A stretch of 64,000 nt of DNA from Pararhizobium capsulatum DSM 1112 (lineage in GTDB: Bacteria; Pseudomonadota; Alphaproteobacteria; Rhizobiales; Rhizobiaceae). The stretch lies in the NCBI RefSeq assembly GCF_030814475.1, contig NZ_JAUSVF010000001.1, forward strand, positions 124,001-188,000. The letters are read 5' to 3'. A model generated the notes under the pieces. The model ran no database searches. It was not told the DNA's origin and worked only from the letters and a program-made list of their open reading frames with translations. Shown in pieces: positions 1 to 8,595 of the stretch (the first letter of the stretch is position 1; each line of letters begins with the position of its first letter). A program made the translations under genes and the position numbers.

Positions 1-262
1 GAATATCCGCTTGGCACTGTGTCGTTGCTTCACCGGCCCGGCCTGATCCGACTGCAAAATCTCATCGATGACTGGAAGCAAACATTCCAAGCTTTGGCTT
101 GCCTACAGGCTTCGTGCGCGTATAGCCCGGTGGAAGCGAGAATCGGCACATCTTCGAAACCGTCTCACGGCTTAAACCGAAGACCCGAGAGGCCTCGCGG
201 CGGCTGTGACCCTCAACGAAAACAAACCGGCGAACGGCGGCGTAACTCTCCACGACAAACAT
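1..262 (-). pseudogene. istA: IS21-family transposase istA, 5' fragment with frameshift
   Basis: Reading the minus strand from the ATG at 260-262 gives an N-terminus typical of IS21 IstA transposases: AAVRRFVFVEGHSRREASRV, then FGLSRETVSKMCRFSLPPGY and KPVGKPKLG. This is the helix-turn-helix DNA-binding end. After KPKLG the frame runs into a stop, but the next frame continues the family sequence (PVIDEILQSDQAGPVKQRH) to the window edge. A single extra base near 76-90 explains this, so the gene is frameshifted as well as cut by the window. The IS terminus should lie just upstream of the start, around 280-330, where bases such as GGCTGGATTTTACTCC resemble IS21 terminal repeats. No istB is visible. 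Confidence 0.8.
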
Positions 263-636
263 CCCCGGCCGCCCTCAAAAAGAGGACAGCCTACCACTGG
301 CTGGATTTTACTCCACCCCGCCAGGCAATATGCCGGCGTTCACTGGTAGACTTTGTCACCGCCCTGCCCATAATCAGGATGAAAATTGCAACGCAATGAA
401 GAACGCAAAATCGGCGGCGACCGGTCAGGATATCGTGTGGGGACCGGTAACCTCGTCGGAGGAGTCCGATAAAAACAAGTTCAGTGGAAAGGTTACCTAT
501 AATTATCACTGCAGTGCTCAAGCATCCTGGGCCCCGATTTACAGCCTCGCAAGAAGTTCGGAGTGTGGAGAGTCGCCGCCAACTCCTAGAAACGAGCAAA
601 TGCCGAAATCATGTGGAAGCCGCCGGCCAAGCGACC
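263..636. other. Intergenic debris between IS end and phage remnant
   Basis: I find no convincing gene here. The left part (about 263-330) holds the probable outer end of the IS21-type element. Short open frames exist on both strands, but none resembles a known family or has a good ribosome binding site. The phage-protein reading frame downstream is open back to about 484, but recognisable sequence starts only near 637, so the 5' part of that gene appears to have been replaced or deleted. Confidence 0.5.
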
Positions 637-2229
637 GAAGACACCGCGCTCGAACCCTACGCCCGCATCGCCGGCGCAGTGATGGGAAATGCAGGCGTCG
701 CGGCGGCACGATCGGCCAGTACGCCAGAAAGCGTTATCAGACGCGCCGTCGGTAACGCCGATGACATCGACTGAGAACGCGCCGTTCAACTGCAAAACAA
801 CGGCCGAGGCGTGCGGTTGACCGGCCCCGAGGCGATCACTCAGGCGCAGAACGGTGCGACCGCACTTCCCAACCTGCAGCGCGTTGTGGAAGGCTCTGCG
901 GACGGCCGCGCGAGAACCGCCCCATTCTTCAGCGCACGACCTGGCCAGGTCCACAATGCAGTTGACGAGGTCTTGAACCTGATCGCGCAACAAAGCGACA
1001 ATCCGTCCTTACTAGGGCAGCGCGCTTCGGAGGCGGCGACGTCGGCAATTCGCGATGTCGAACAAGCCCGCACCGCGGCCGTCAATCCCGCCTACAGAGC
1101 CGCCGGCGCTGACCGCGTGCCGGTGGAAGGCGTTCAAGCACTGCTTGACGATATTGCCGCGATGACGGCCGCTGACACGACTGGTGTGCTATCCGGAACG
1201 CTCAACGATCTCCGCAATCGTTTGACCGCACGGCCCGCGCAGGCGGGCCGGCCCGCGACCCGTACTCCGGTCATGGGACCGAACGGTCAGATCATCCGCT
1301 ATAGGCAGACCCCGGCCGTGGACGCCGTCCCCGCGCTACCAAGTACGGATATCGAGAACCTTGACCGGACACGCAAGTATTTCCGCGACCGGATGGACCT
1401 GCCACAGATCGGGCAGGATGCGATCACCAAGGAACAGAACGCCGCGGTAACCGGCATGCTTACGCGGCTCGATGACTTGATGACACAGCACAGTTCGAAT
1501 TTCGCCGCTGGCAAACAGCAGTACGCAGATATCACGCGCGACGTGGTCGAGCCGGTAGCCCTCGGCCCGCTCGGGAAGGTGGCCGCCGCCCAAGAGACGA
1601 CCGCTGCGGGCAACGCCATCTTGCCAGCCAATCCGCTGACCGGCTCGCGCGACGAGACGATCGACGCGATCACCCGGCTTATGGATCAAGACCCCGCCAC
1701 GACAACCGGATTGATCCGGCAGAACCTCGCCGATCGTTTCCACAGCGCCGCCACGGACACGCAGGAAGGCGCGAACGAATTCGTCGGCTCGAAATACCAC
1801 AAGGACATTGCCGGCAATGAGCCCCGCCGCCAGACCCTGGACGCGGCGTTGTCCGCACTGCCCGATCAGCGCGCAGCCACGACGATGCCCGAGCTGCTGG
1901 ACGTTCTCCAGGCGACCGGCCGACGCAAGCCGATCGGCAGCGCCACAGCGTTCAACAGCGCCTTGCAAAGTGAGTTGGGCACTGGATCGTTGTTAGCGAC
2001 GCCGTTCCGGACAGGCGCAAAAACCATTTCAAGCTTTGGCACAAATATCGGCAACGCTTTGACGCAGGCGACCCAACGCAACAACATGCGTCAGCTGGCC
2101 GATTTATTTACAGACCCCAATTCAGTAGAAATGATACTCTCTGCCATGACCCGCCGGCCGGGCCTGGCGATAGGCGAAACCCTTCGGCGCAGTGGTGCGC
2201 AGTCCGGTGCCGCCAGCATTGATCAGTAG
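637..2229 (+). pseudogene. Phage internal virion / DNA-transfer-like protein, broken remnant
   Basis: One reading frame runs from about 637 to the stop at 2227-2229. It contains phrases I associate with rhizobial prophage virion or DNA-injection proteins (ALEPYARIAGAVMGNAGVAA, LTGPEAITQAQNGATALPNL, APFFSARPGQVHNAVDEVLN). An in-frame TGA at 772-774 interrupts it, and the sequence on both sides belongs to the same protein. A GTG at 811 could restart translation to give 472 residues, Ala-, Arg- and Asp-rich with no membrane segments. The upstream end of the gene is missing. The family assignment is by pattern memory; the interruption is read directly. No capsid, tail or integrase genes lie in the window, so this is an isolated remnant. 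Confidence 0.6.
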
Positions 2230-2275
2230 GGATCACGCCGGCGTTAACGGGGTCGTCCCATCAAGGGAGACGCAG

Positions 2276-2629
2276 ATGCGATTTAGGATAGCGCTATTCA
2301 GCGCATTGACGATGTTCGGAAGCGCGAAGGCTCAAGAGGCCGAAACCCTCGGCTGGTTCATGAAGGGCGCATATGCGGGTGAATTTCAAGCCGCTATGGT
2401 TTTCGCCAGCGGTGAAACCCTCGCTTCGTTCAATGTCCTGCTGAAGGATCGCGGCGAACCGCCGCTATATTGTCCACCGCCGGCACTGCAGATCACGCAA
2501 GAGCAATATGTCAGCATCCTCGCAAACTACCTGAAGTCATCAGAAACGGCGACGTCGAAAGACGATTATCGCGCCTTTCCGGTCTATGTCAGGGAGGCCT
2601 TAAAGGCGACTTTCCCCTGCAAAGCTTGA
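2276..2629 (+). CDS. Small secreted protein, Rap1a/Tai-like domain
   Basis: A 118-residue protein with an N-terminal signal peptide (MRFRIALFSALTMFGSAKAQ). The mature part contains YCPPPALQITQEQYVSILANY, which resembles the Rap1a/Tai immunity-type domain found in small periplasmic proteins, often beside phage or secretion genes. The ATG at 2276 is preferred because AAGGGAGA lies 6-7 bases upstream and the signal peptide begins there; the open frame extends further upstream without support. It lies between the phage remnant and the tRNA-Gly gene, in the mobile strip. Its role is unknown: the domain is known from immunity against amidase effectors, but no effector gene is visible nearby. Confidence 0.6.
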   Translation: MRFRIALFSALTMFGSAKAQEAETLGWFMKGAYAGEFQAAMVFASGETLASFNVLLKDRGEPPLYCPPPALQITQEQYVSILANYLKSSETATSKDDYRAFPVYVREALKATFPCKA

Positions 2630-2761
2630 GTTTAACGCGAAAATTCCGACGCACGATGCTCTAAAAACCGTGCTACCCGCGTGCAACCCAACGTCCTAGA
2701 CACAGTCTCGTTCGGGGCTGCCAAACGGCAGTTATCTAATTGATTTCGCTGGAAGAAAAAA

Positions 2762-2836
2762 TGGAGCGGGTGAGGCGATTCGAACGCCCGACCCCAACCT
2801 TGGCAAGGTTGTGCTCTACCCCTGAGCTACACCCGC
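2762..2836 (-). tRNA. tRNA-Gly (GCC)
   Basis: The minus strand folds as a complete cloverleaf. The acceptor stem is GCGGGTG/CACCCGC, the D arm contains GCTCAGGGGTAGAGC, the anticodon loop is TTGCCAA with anticodon GCC (complement of 2802-2804), the T loop is TTCGAAT, and the CCA end is encoded at 2762-2764. Its 3' end faces the phage and IS remnants at 1-2.6 kb, the usual geometry for elements integrated at a tRNA 3' end. Confidence 0.97.
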
Positions 2837-3079
2837 TCATCGTCGTCGGCCTGGGGTAGTTGGTGGCCGAAGGTCGCTGCGTTGCGGCGACGGGCGCTAT
2901 ATGGCCCATGGCCTTTTCAAATGCAACAGGGAAAACGCGCATTGGTCGAAAAATTTTGCGGATCGCGCTGCAAGCCCCTGAAAACAGGGCTTTCTTGCTT
3001 TCATCAATCCGACAAGATTGAAACCTTCAAGCCTTCGGCGTAAGGACGAAACGCATTTTGAGACGATGAGGAAGCTTTC

Positions 3080-3589
3080 ATGAGCGATATCAAGCCGAAG
3101 ACCGCTGACGATCTGTTTTCCTTTCTCGACAGTCTCGGGATCGCCCATACGACCAAGCGTCATGCTCCCGTCTTCACCGTCGCCGAATCAGTCTCGCTGC
3201 GCGATGAAATTCCAGGCGGCCACACGAAGAACCTGTTCGTGAAGGACAAGAAGGACAATTATTTCCTTCTGACCGTCGAAGAGCACGCAACCGTGGACCT
3301 GAAGACGGTGCATCACGTCATCGGCGCGGCGAGCAAGGTTTCCTTCGGCAAGCCTGAGAAGCTGATGGAATATCTCGGCGTCATTCCGGGAGCGGTCACC
3401 GCCTTCGGCGTCATCAACGACACCGACAAGAACGTCGCGATCATCATCGACGAGGAGCTGATGCGTGACGAGATCGTTAATTGCCATCCCCTCTCCAATG
3501 ACGCGACGACATCCATCGCCTCCACGGATCTGCTACGCTTCATCGAGGCGACTGGCCACGCGCCGCTTGTCTTGAAAGTGACAGCCTGA
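3080..3589 (+). CDS. Prolyl-tRNA deacylase-type editing protein (YbaK/ProX family)
   Basis: A 169-residue protein of the YbaK/EbsC/ProX superfamily, which hydrolyses mischarged tRNAs, typically Ala-tRNA(Pro), in trans to prolyl-tRNA synthetase. Visible family features are HAPVFTVAES near the N-terminus, KNLFVKDKKDNYFLL with the conserved lysine, and GVIPGAVTAFGVINDT. Length matches stand-alone ProX/PrdX proteins, so it is not a fragment of ProRS. GAGGAAG at 3068-3074 supports the ATG at 3080. The exact substrate (Ala- or Cys-tRNA) cannot be decided from sequence alone. Confidence 0.88.
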   Translation: MSDIKPKTADDLFSFLDSLGIAHTTKRHAPVFTVAESVSLRDEIPGGHTKNLFVKDKKDNYFLLTVEEHATVDLKTVHHVIGAASKVSFGKPEKLMEYLGVIPGAVTAFGVINDTDKNVAIIIDEELMRDEIVNCHPLSNDATTSIASTDLLRFIEATGHAPLVLKVTA

Positions 3590-3648
3590 CATACGATCTT
3601 TGCGGCAGAAAACAGTGAACCGGACCAAATGTCCGTGAGGAGCAGATC

Positions 3649-4626
3649 ATGAGTGGCAGCAACCCCTATCAAGGATCCTTCGGCAGCCAGATGACGGGCC
3701 AGGCGACCTACGGGACAAGCGCCGCTCCAACAACGGCAGCGCCCGTCGGCGATCTCATCAAGGACACCACGACAGCCACTTTCGCGCGCGATGTTCTGGA
3801 AGCTTCCCGCCAGCAGCCGGTCCTCGTCGATTTCTGGGCCCCCTGGTGCGGCCCCTGCAAGCAGCTGACGCCGATCATCGAGAAGGTGGTGACGGAAGCA
3901 GCGGGCCGCGTGAAGCTCGTTAAGATGAACATCGACGACCATCCCTCGATCGCCGGCCAGCTCGGCATCCAGTCCATTCCGGCCGTGATCGCCTTTTCCG
4001 GCGGGCGCCCGATCGATGGCTTCATGGGTGCCGTGCCGGAAAGCCAGATCCGCGAATTCATTGACAAGGTCGCCGGTCCGGTGGTCGATGACCACAAGGC
4101 CGAGATCGAAGCAGCATTGGGAGATGCCAAGGCATTGTTCGATAGCGGCGATCTCGAAAATGCCGGTGGCCTCTATTCGGCAGTTCTGCAGGCCGACCCG
4201 GAAAACGCGACGGCACTTGCAGGCCTTGCCAATTGCCTGATCGCCATGGGCCAGACAGCGGAAGCGCGCCAGGTCCTTTCCGATCTCCCGGAGGCCATGG
4301 CGGCAGACGCCGCTGTTGCTGCCGTCTCCAAGAAGCTTGACCAGATCGAGGAAGCCCGCAAGCTCGGCGATCCGCAGGCCCTAGAACAGGCACTTGCCAC
4401 CAATCCGGACGATCACGAAGCGCGCATGAAGCTCGCCAAGATCCGCAATGTCGAGGGTGATCGCACGGCAGCAGCCGATCATCTTCTGGCGATCATGAAG
4501 CGCGACCGGACTTTTGACGACGATGGTGCACGCCGCGAACTTCTGGCGTTCTTCGACGTGTGGGGTGCCATGGATCCTGCCACCCTTGCGGCACGCCGCA
4601 AGCTCTCGTCTATCCTGTTTTCGTGA
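3649..4626 (+). CDS. ybbN: Thioredoxin-TPR co-chaperone (CnoX/YbbN-like)
   Basis: A 325-residue fusion. The first 30 or so residues are Gly/Ser/Thr-rich. A thioredoxin fold follows with an intact WCGPC active site at residues 66-70, and then a C-terminal TPR-like helical half with a DSGDLENAGGLYSAVLQADP type repeat. This is the architecture of YbbN/CnoX, a holdase and redox co-chaperone that hands clients to GroEL or DnaK. The E. coli protein lacks the canonical CxxC, whereas this one, like other alphaproteobacterial forms, keeps both cysteines and so may be redox active. It is followed by the LON-domain gene on the same strand. Confidence 0.9.
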   Translation: MSGSNPYQGSFGSQMTGQATYGTSAAPTTAAPVGDLIKDTTTATFARDVLEASRQQPVLVDFWAPWCGPCKQLTPIIEKVVTEAAGRVKLVKMNIDDHPSIAGQLGIQSIPAVIAFSGGRPIDGFMGAVPESQIREFIDKVAGPVVDDHKAEIEAALGDAKALFDSGDLENAGGLYSAVLQADPENATALAGLANCLIAMGQTAEARQVLSDLPEAMAADAAVAAVSKKLDQIEEARKLGDPQALEQALATNPDDHEARMKLAKIRNVEGDRTAAADHLLAIMKRDRTFDDDGARRELLAFFDVWGAMDPATLAARRKLSSILFS

Positions 4627-4799
4627 TGGCACCCACGTCGCTGTTCCGCTTCTGATGACGGCGATACGATCGTTCCCTTGAGTTTTTGCAAGGCCGCACC
4701 ATCTTTCCTTGCTCGGACGGCATTGCTGAAGGATGGCCGTCCAGGGCGGCAGAGGAGCCGCGCGATCGGCCGAGCCGAGAGACAACGGGGAACGCACGG

Positions 4800-5480
4800 A
4801 TGCAAGTGGGCAATGCACGCTATCTCAAACCGCAGGACCTGCCGGAAGTGCTGCCGGTATTTCCCTTGACGGGCGTGCTGCTGCTTCCAGGCGCGCAACT
4901 ACCGCTGAATATCTTCGAGCCCCGCTATCTCGCCATGTTCGACGATGCATTGGCCGGCAACCGTTTGATCGGCATGGTGCAGCCATCCTTCGACGACAGC
5001 AATCACGAGACAGCCAGCAATCCGCACCAGCCGCTATGCCAGGTCGGTTGCGTCGGCAGGATCACCTCCTTTGCCGAAATGGAGGATGGCCGCTACCTGA
5101 TTTCGCTGACCGGCATCTGCCGCTTCCGGCTGCTGACCGAAGCTCATCTCGTCAAAGGCTACCGCACCTTCAAGACGGCACCGTTCGCAACTGATCTTTC
5201 CCAGGGCGAGGACGACGCGCAGGTCGATCGCGACGCACTCCTTGCCGCCTTCAGGGCCTATCTGGAAGCCAACAAGCTGGAAGCGGACTGGGAGAGCGTG
5301 GAGCGGGCGAGCAACCGCACCCTTGTCAATTCCATGGCGATGATGTCACCCTACGGTCCGGCCGAAAAACAGGCTCTTCTGGAAGCGCCGGACCTGAAGA
5401 CACGCGCTGAAACGCTGATCGCCATTACGGAGATCGTGCTGGCGCGTGACTTCGGCGATATCGGACATCTTCTGCAGTAG
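4800..5480 (+). CDS. LON peptidase substrate-binding domain protein
   Basis: A 226-residue stand-alone LON N-terminal domain protein (PF02190). [20 protein letters not shown] begins near residue 17, followed by [14 protein letters not shown]. There is no AAA or protease domain, so it is not the Lon protease. The function of stand-alone LON domains in bacteria is unsettled; substrate recognition or adaptor roles have been proposed. The ATG at 4800 is chosen because the domain starts soon after it; an upstream frame back to 4686 has no family similarity. The next gene starts four bases after the stop, so the two are probably co-transcribed. Confidence 0.85.
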   Translation: MQVGNARYLKPQDLPEVLPVFPLTGVLLLPGAQLPLNIFEPRYLAMFDDALAGNRLIGMVQPSFDDSNHETASNPHQPLCQVGCVGRITSFAEMEDGRYLISLTGICRFRLLTEAHLVKGYRTFKTAPFATDLSQGEDDAQVDRDALLAAFRAYLEANKLEADWESVERASNRTLVNSMAMMSPYGPAEKQALLEAPDLKTRAETLIAITEIVLARDFGDIGHLLQ

Positions 5481-5484
5481 AGGC

Positions 5485-5676
5485 ATGATGGAAGACAGAA
5501 CCAGCCGGGTCGATCCCAAACTGCTCGAACTGCTCGTCTGCCCGCTGACGAAGGGCCGGCTCAGCTACCATGCGGACGCGGGAGAGCTCGTTTCGGAAAA
5601 GGCAAGGCTCGCCTACCCGATCCGCGACGGCATTCCCATCATGCTGATTTCCGAAGCCCGCAAGATCGAGGACTGA
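5485..5676 (+). CDS. Trm112 family small protein (UPF0434)
   Basis: A 63-residue Trm112-like protein, recognised from [18 protein letters not shown] and [20 protein letters not shown]. Eukaryotic and archaeal Trm112 proteins activate tRNA and protein methyltransferases. The bacterial YcaR-type forms are small, often lack the full set of zinc-binding cysteines (only one Cys here), and have no settled function. Two in-frame ATGs (5485 and 5488) are possible. It starts four bases after the LON-domain gene, which suggests translational coupling, and converges on the UbiH-type gene. Confidence 0.85.
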   Translation: MMEDRTSRVDPKLLELLVCPLTKGRLSYHADAGELVSEKARLAYPIRDGIPIMLISEARKIED

Positions 5677-5698
5677 GCAGGCTTGGAGCCTTCAAAGG

Positions 5699-6922
5699 TT
5701 AGATCGGCTGCCCGCCCAGAAGCTTGGGATCGCGTTCGCTTGCAAGACCCTCGGCCTGGCGAATGAAAAAAGATTTCAGCGCTGGCAGACGATCCACGAG
5801 ACCAAGTCCAAAGTCGCGCAAGGCCCGGACCGGCGTGATATCGTTCGAGAACAAGCGGTTGAGCACGTCCGTCGTCACGCCCATGCGAAATGTATCGAAC
5901 CGGCGCCAGCTCTGGTAGCGCTCCAGAACCGCGAGCGAACCGATATCGAGGCCCAGCCGGTCGGCATCCACAATGGTTTCGGCAAGCGCCGCGACATCCT
6001 TGAAACCGAGATTGAGGCCCTGGCCGGAAATCGGATGAATGCCGTGCGCTGCATCACCGGCGAGTGCAAAACGCGGCGCGATGAATTCGCGCGCCAGTGT
6101 CAGCCCGAGTGGAAACGCCCGCCGCCCGCCGACGACCTTGAGTGTGCCGAGCTTGTGGCCGAAGCGGCGTTCCAGTTCTTCCTCGAAGACAAGATCGTCG
6201 CCAGCCACCAGCCGATCGGCATCGGCGGTGCGCTCGGTCCAGACCAGCGAGGAACGGTTGTTGCGCAGCGGCAGCGTCGCGAACGGGCCAGCGGGCAGGA
6301 AATGTTCTTCCGCCGTGCCATTGTGTGGACGCTCGTGCTCCACCGTCGTAACGATGCCTGACTGGCCGTAATCGAAATCCACCGTCTTGATGCCGGCTGC
6401 GGCCCGCAGCTTCGAGCGCACACCATCGCAGGCGACCAGCAGTCTTGCCTCGATCGGCTGTCCCGCCGCGACATCGACGGCAACGGAGTGATCGCCGCTC
6501 TTGAAACCATTGACCGGGGTCGACTGGCGGATATTGACACCAAGACGCTCGGCCTCGCCACGCAAGGCGCCGACCATGACGACATTGGGAACCATATGGG
6601 CGAAAGGACGGCCACTCTCGACCGCGTCGCCAGCACCTTCGAACGTCAGAAAAACCGGACGAACCGGATCGGCCGTTTTCGAATCCGTGATGACCATGCG
6701 CCTGATGGGTTCGGCCTCCGGCTCGATGTCGCCCCAGACCCCCAAAGCCTCCAGCATCTGCGATGCGGCAGATGCGATCGCGGACGCCCGCTCGTCCTTC
6801 TTCCACACCCCTTCGGGGGCTCCATCGACCAGCGTCACGGCCAGATGCGGCGCTGCCGATTTGATCGCCACGGCGAGCGACAGCCCGACATATCCGCCGC
6901 CTGCAATCAGCACATCGATCAT
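5699..6922 (-). CDS. FAD-dependent ubiquinone biosynthesis hydroxylase (UbiH/UbiF/VisC family)
   Basis: A 407-residue class A flavin monooxygenase. Visible motifs are the N-terminal dinucleotide fold IAGGGYVGLSLA, the middle motif around ACDGVRSKLR, and the second FAD motif GDAAHGIHPISGQGLNLGFKD. The UbiH/COQ6 family hydroxylates the ring of ubiquinone precursors at the inner membrane; rhizobia often use one broad-specificity enzyme (UbiL-like), so I give no symbol. The start at 6922 follows GGGAG at a normal spacing; upstream in-frame starts add residues without family similarity. It diverges from the TesB gene across a 187-bp promoter region. Confidence 0.88.
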   Translation of the reverse strand: MIDVLIAGGGYVGLSLAVAIKSAAPHLAVTLVDGAPEGVWKKDERASAIASAASQMLEALGVWGDIEPEAEPIRRMVITDSKTADPVRPVFLTFEGAGDAVESGRPFAHMVPNVVMVGALRGEAERLGVNIRQSTPVNGFKSGDHSVAVDVAAGQPIEARLLVACDGVRSKLRAAAGIKTVDFDYGQSGIVTTVEHERPHNGTAEEHFLPAGPFATLPLRNNRSSLVWTERTADADRLVAGDDLVFEEELERRFGHKLGTLKVVGGRRAFPLGLTLAREFIAPRFALAGDAAHGIHPISGQGLNLGFKDVAALAETIVDADRLGLDIGSLAVLERYQSWRRFDTFRMGVTTDVLNRLFSNDITPVRALRDFGLGLVDRLPALKSFFIRQAEGLASERDPKLLGGQPI

Positions 6923-7109
6923 CCGCCTACTCCCATCGCTCTTGAGCATTTGTTTTTGCCTATATAGAGCATTGATCTGCCCGTTCCTACCGCCTCGACC
7001 CTCGAAGCGGGGCCGCGCGCGCCACAAGCGCGCAAAGGTCGCAGGAAAGAATATCTGCGTTTGCCGCCCACGCCATCTGGGCGCCAACGCGATGAAGTGG
7101 AGAATAAAG

Positions 7110-7994
7110 ATGTCCGATCCCGCTGGAAATGTCGCTCCGATGGATGTGCTTCTGAAGACGCTCGATCTGGAGAAGCTGGAGGAAAATCTGTTTCGCGGCC
7201 TCTCGCCGCAGGTCGGCTGGCAGCGGGTTTTTGGTGGGCAGGTTATCGGTCAGGCATTGGTCGCAGCCCAGCGTACCGTTGACGAAGGCCGCTACGTGCA
7301 TTCGCTCCACGCCTACTTCATGCGGCCGGGCGATCCGTCCGTCCCCATCATCTACGAGGTCGATCGTATCCGCGACGGCTCAAGCTTTGCCACCCGCAAC
7401 GTCATTGCCATCCAGCATGGCAAGGCGATCTTCTCGATGTCGGCATCCTTCCAGTATGATGAAGGCGGCTTTGATCATCAAGTCGCAATGCCCGACGTAA
7501 AACAGCCGGAGCAATTGCTGGGCGAGCAGGAGATCAAGGCAAAGTTTCTCGTCAACGCACCAGACGCGATCCGGCGCTACTGGGAGCGCCCACGCCCCAT
7601 CGAGATACGCCCCGTTTCGCTGTCCCACTATTTTTCACGCGACAAGCTCGATCCATCCCAGAACGTCTGGGTGAAGACGGTTGGAAGCGTGCCCGACGAA
7701 CGCCACATTCAGGCGGCGGTACTCGCTTATATCTCCGATATGACCTTGTTGGACACTGCACTTTACGCCCATGGCACCTACGTGTTCGATCGCAATCTGC
7801 AGGTGGCGAGCCTCGATCATTCGATGTGGTTCCACCGCCCGTGTCGCATGGACGACTGGCTGCTTTACACCCAGGACAGCCCCAGTGCGTCTGGCGCGCG
7901 AGGCATGACGCGCGGCGGCCTTTTTGACCGCGCGGGGGCGTTGATTGCCTCGGTCGCCCAGGAAGGGTTGATCCGCAAAAAGGCATCTGAATAA
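7110..7994 (+). CDS. tesB: Acyl-CoA thioesterase II
   Basis: A 294-residue TesB-type double-hotdog thioesterase. Typical phrases are FRGLSPQVGWQRVFGGQVIG, HSLHAYFMRPGDPSVPIIYE, AAVLAYISDMTLLDTAL and LDHSMWFHRPCRMDDWLLY. It hydrolyses medium- and long-chain acyl-CoA to free fatty acid and CoA in the cytoplasm. The ATG at 7110 is preceded by GGAG at 7099-7102; a much longer open frame upstream is antisense to the UbiH-type gene and is not coding. After the stop, about 235 bp of AT-rich sequence leads to glnK. Confidence 0.93.
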   Translation: MSDPAGNVAPMDVLLKTLDLEKLEENLFRGLSPQVGWQRVFGGQVIGQALVAAQRTVDEGRYVHSLHAYFMRPGDPSVPIIYEVDRIRDGSSFATRNVIAIQHGKAIFSMSASFQYDEGGFDHQVAMPDVKQPEQLLGEQEIKAKFLVNAPDAIRRYWERPRPIEIRPVSLSHYFSRDKLDPSQNVWVKTVGSVPDERHIQAAVLAYISDMTLLDTALYAHGTYVFDRNLQVASLDHSMWFHRPCRMDDWLLYTQDSPSASGARGMTRGGLFDRAGALIASVAQEGLIRKKASE

Positions 7995-8128
7995 CTATTA
8001 GGCAAATTTTATTTTTTGCTTATTTTTTAGCCGCTTAAATTGACGATTTTTTTACCCTCCGCCGGCCGAAGCTGGCGGAATAGGACTTTTTCATGTCTTT
8101 TCATGGAGTTACCCAGCCCATCCGAATC

Positions 8129-8144
8129 TGGCACGCGCCTTGAA
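8129..8144 (+). promoter_or_regulatory. Sigma-54 (RpoN) promoter of glnK-amtB
   Basis: TGGCACG-N4-TTGAA matches the -24/-12 consensus TGGCACG-N4-TTGCW at every position except one in the -12 box (A for C). It lies 86 bases before the glnK ATG. glnK-amtB operons in proteobacteria are commonly NtrC/sigma-54-dependent, so position and context agree. An AT-rich dyad (GCAAA...TTTTTGC near 8000-8017) might contribute to activator binding, but it is weak. Confidence 0.8.
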
Positions 8145-8211
8145 TATAAAAAGCGCTGCCGTTGGGGGAACTCAGTTCAACGGCGAGGAGACGGCACCGA
8201 GCCGCTGATGA

Positions 8212-8568
<357 letters not shown>

Positions 8569-8595
8569 TTCACGGCCGTTAGGGAGCTCTATTCA

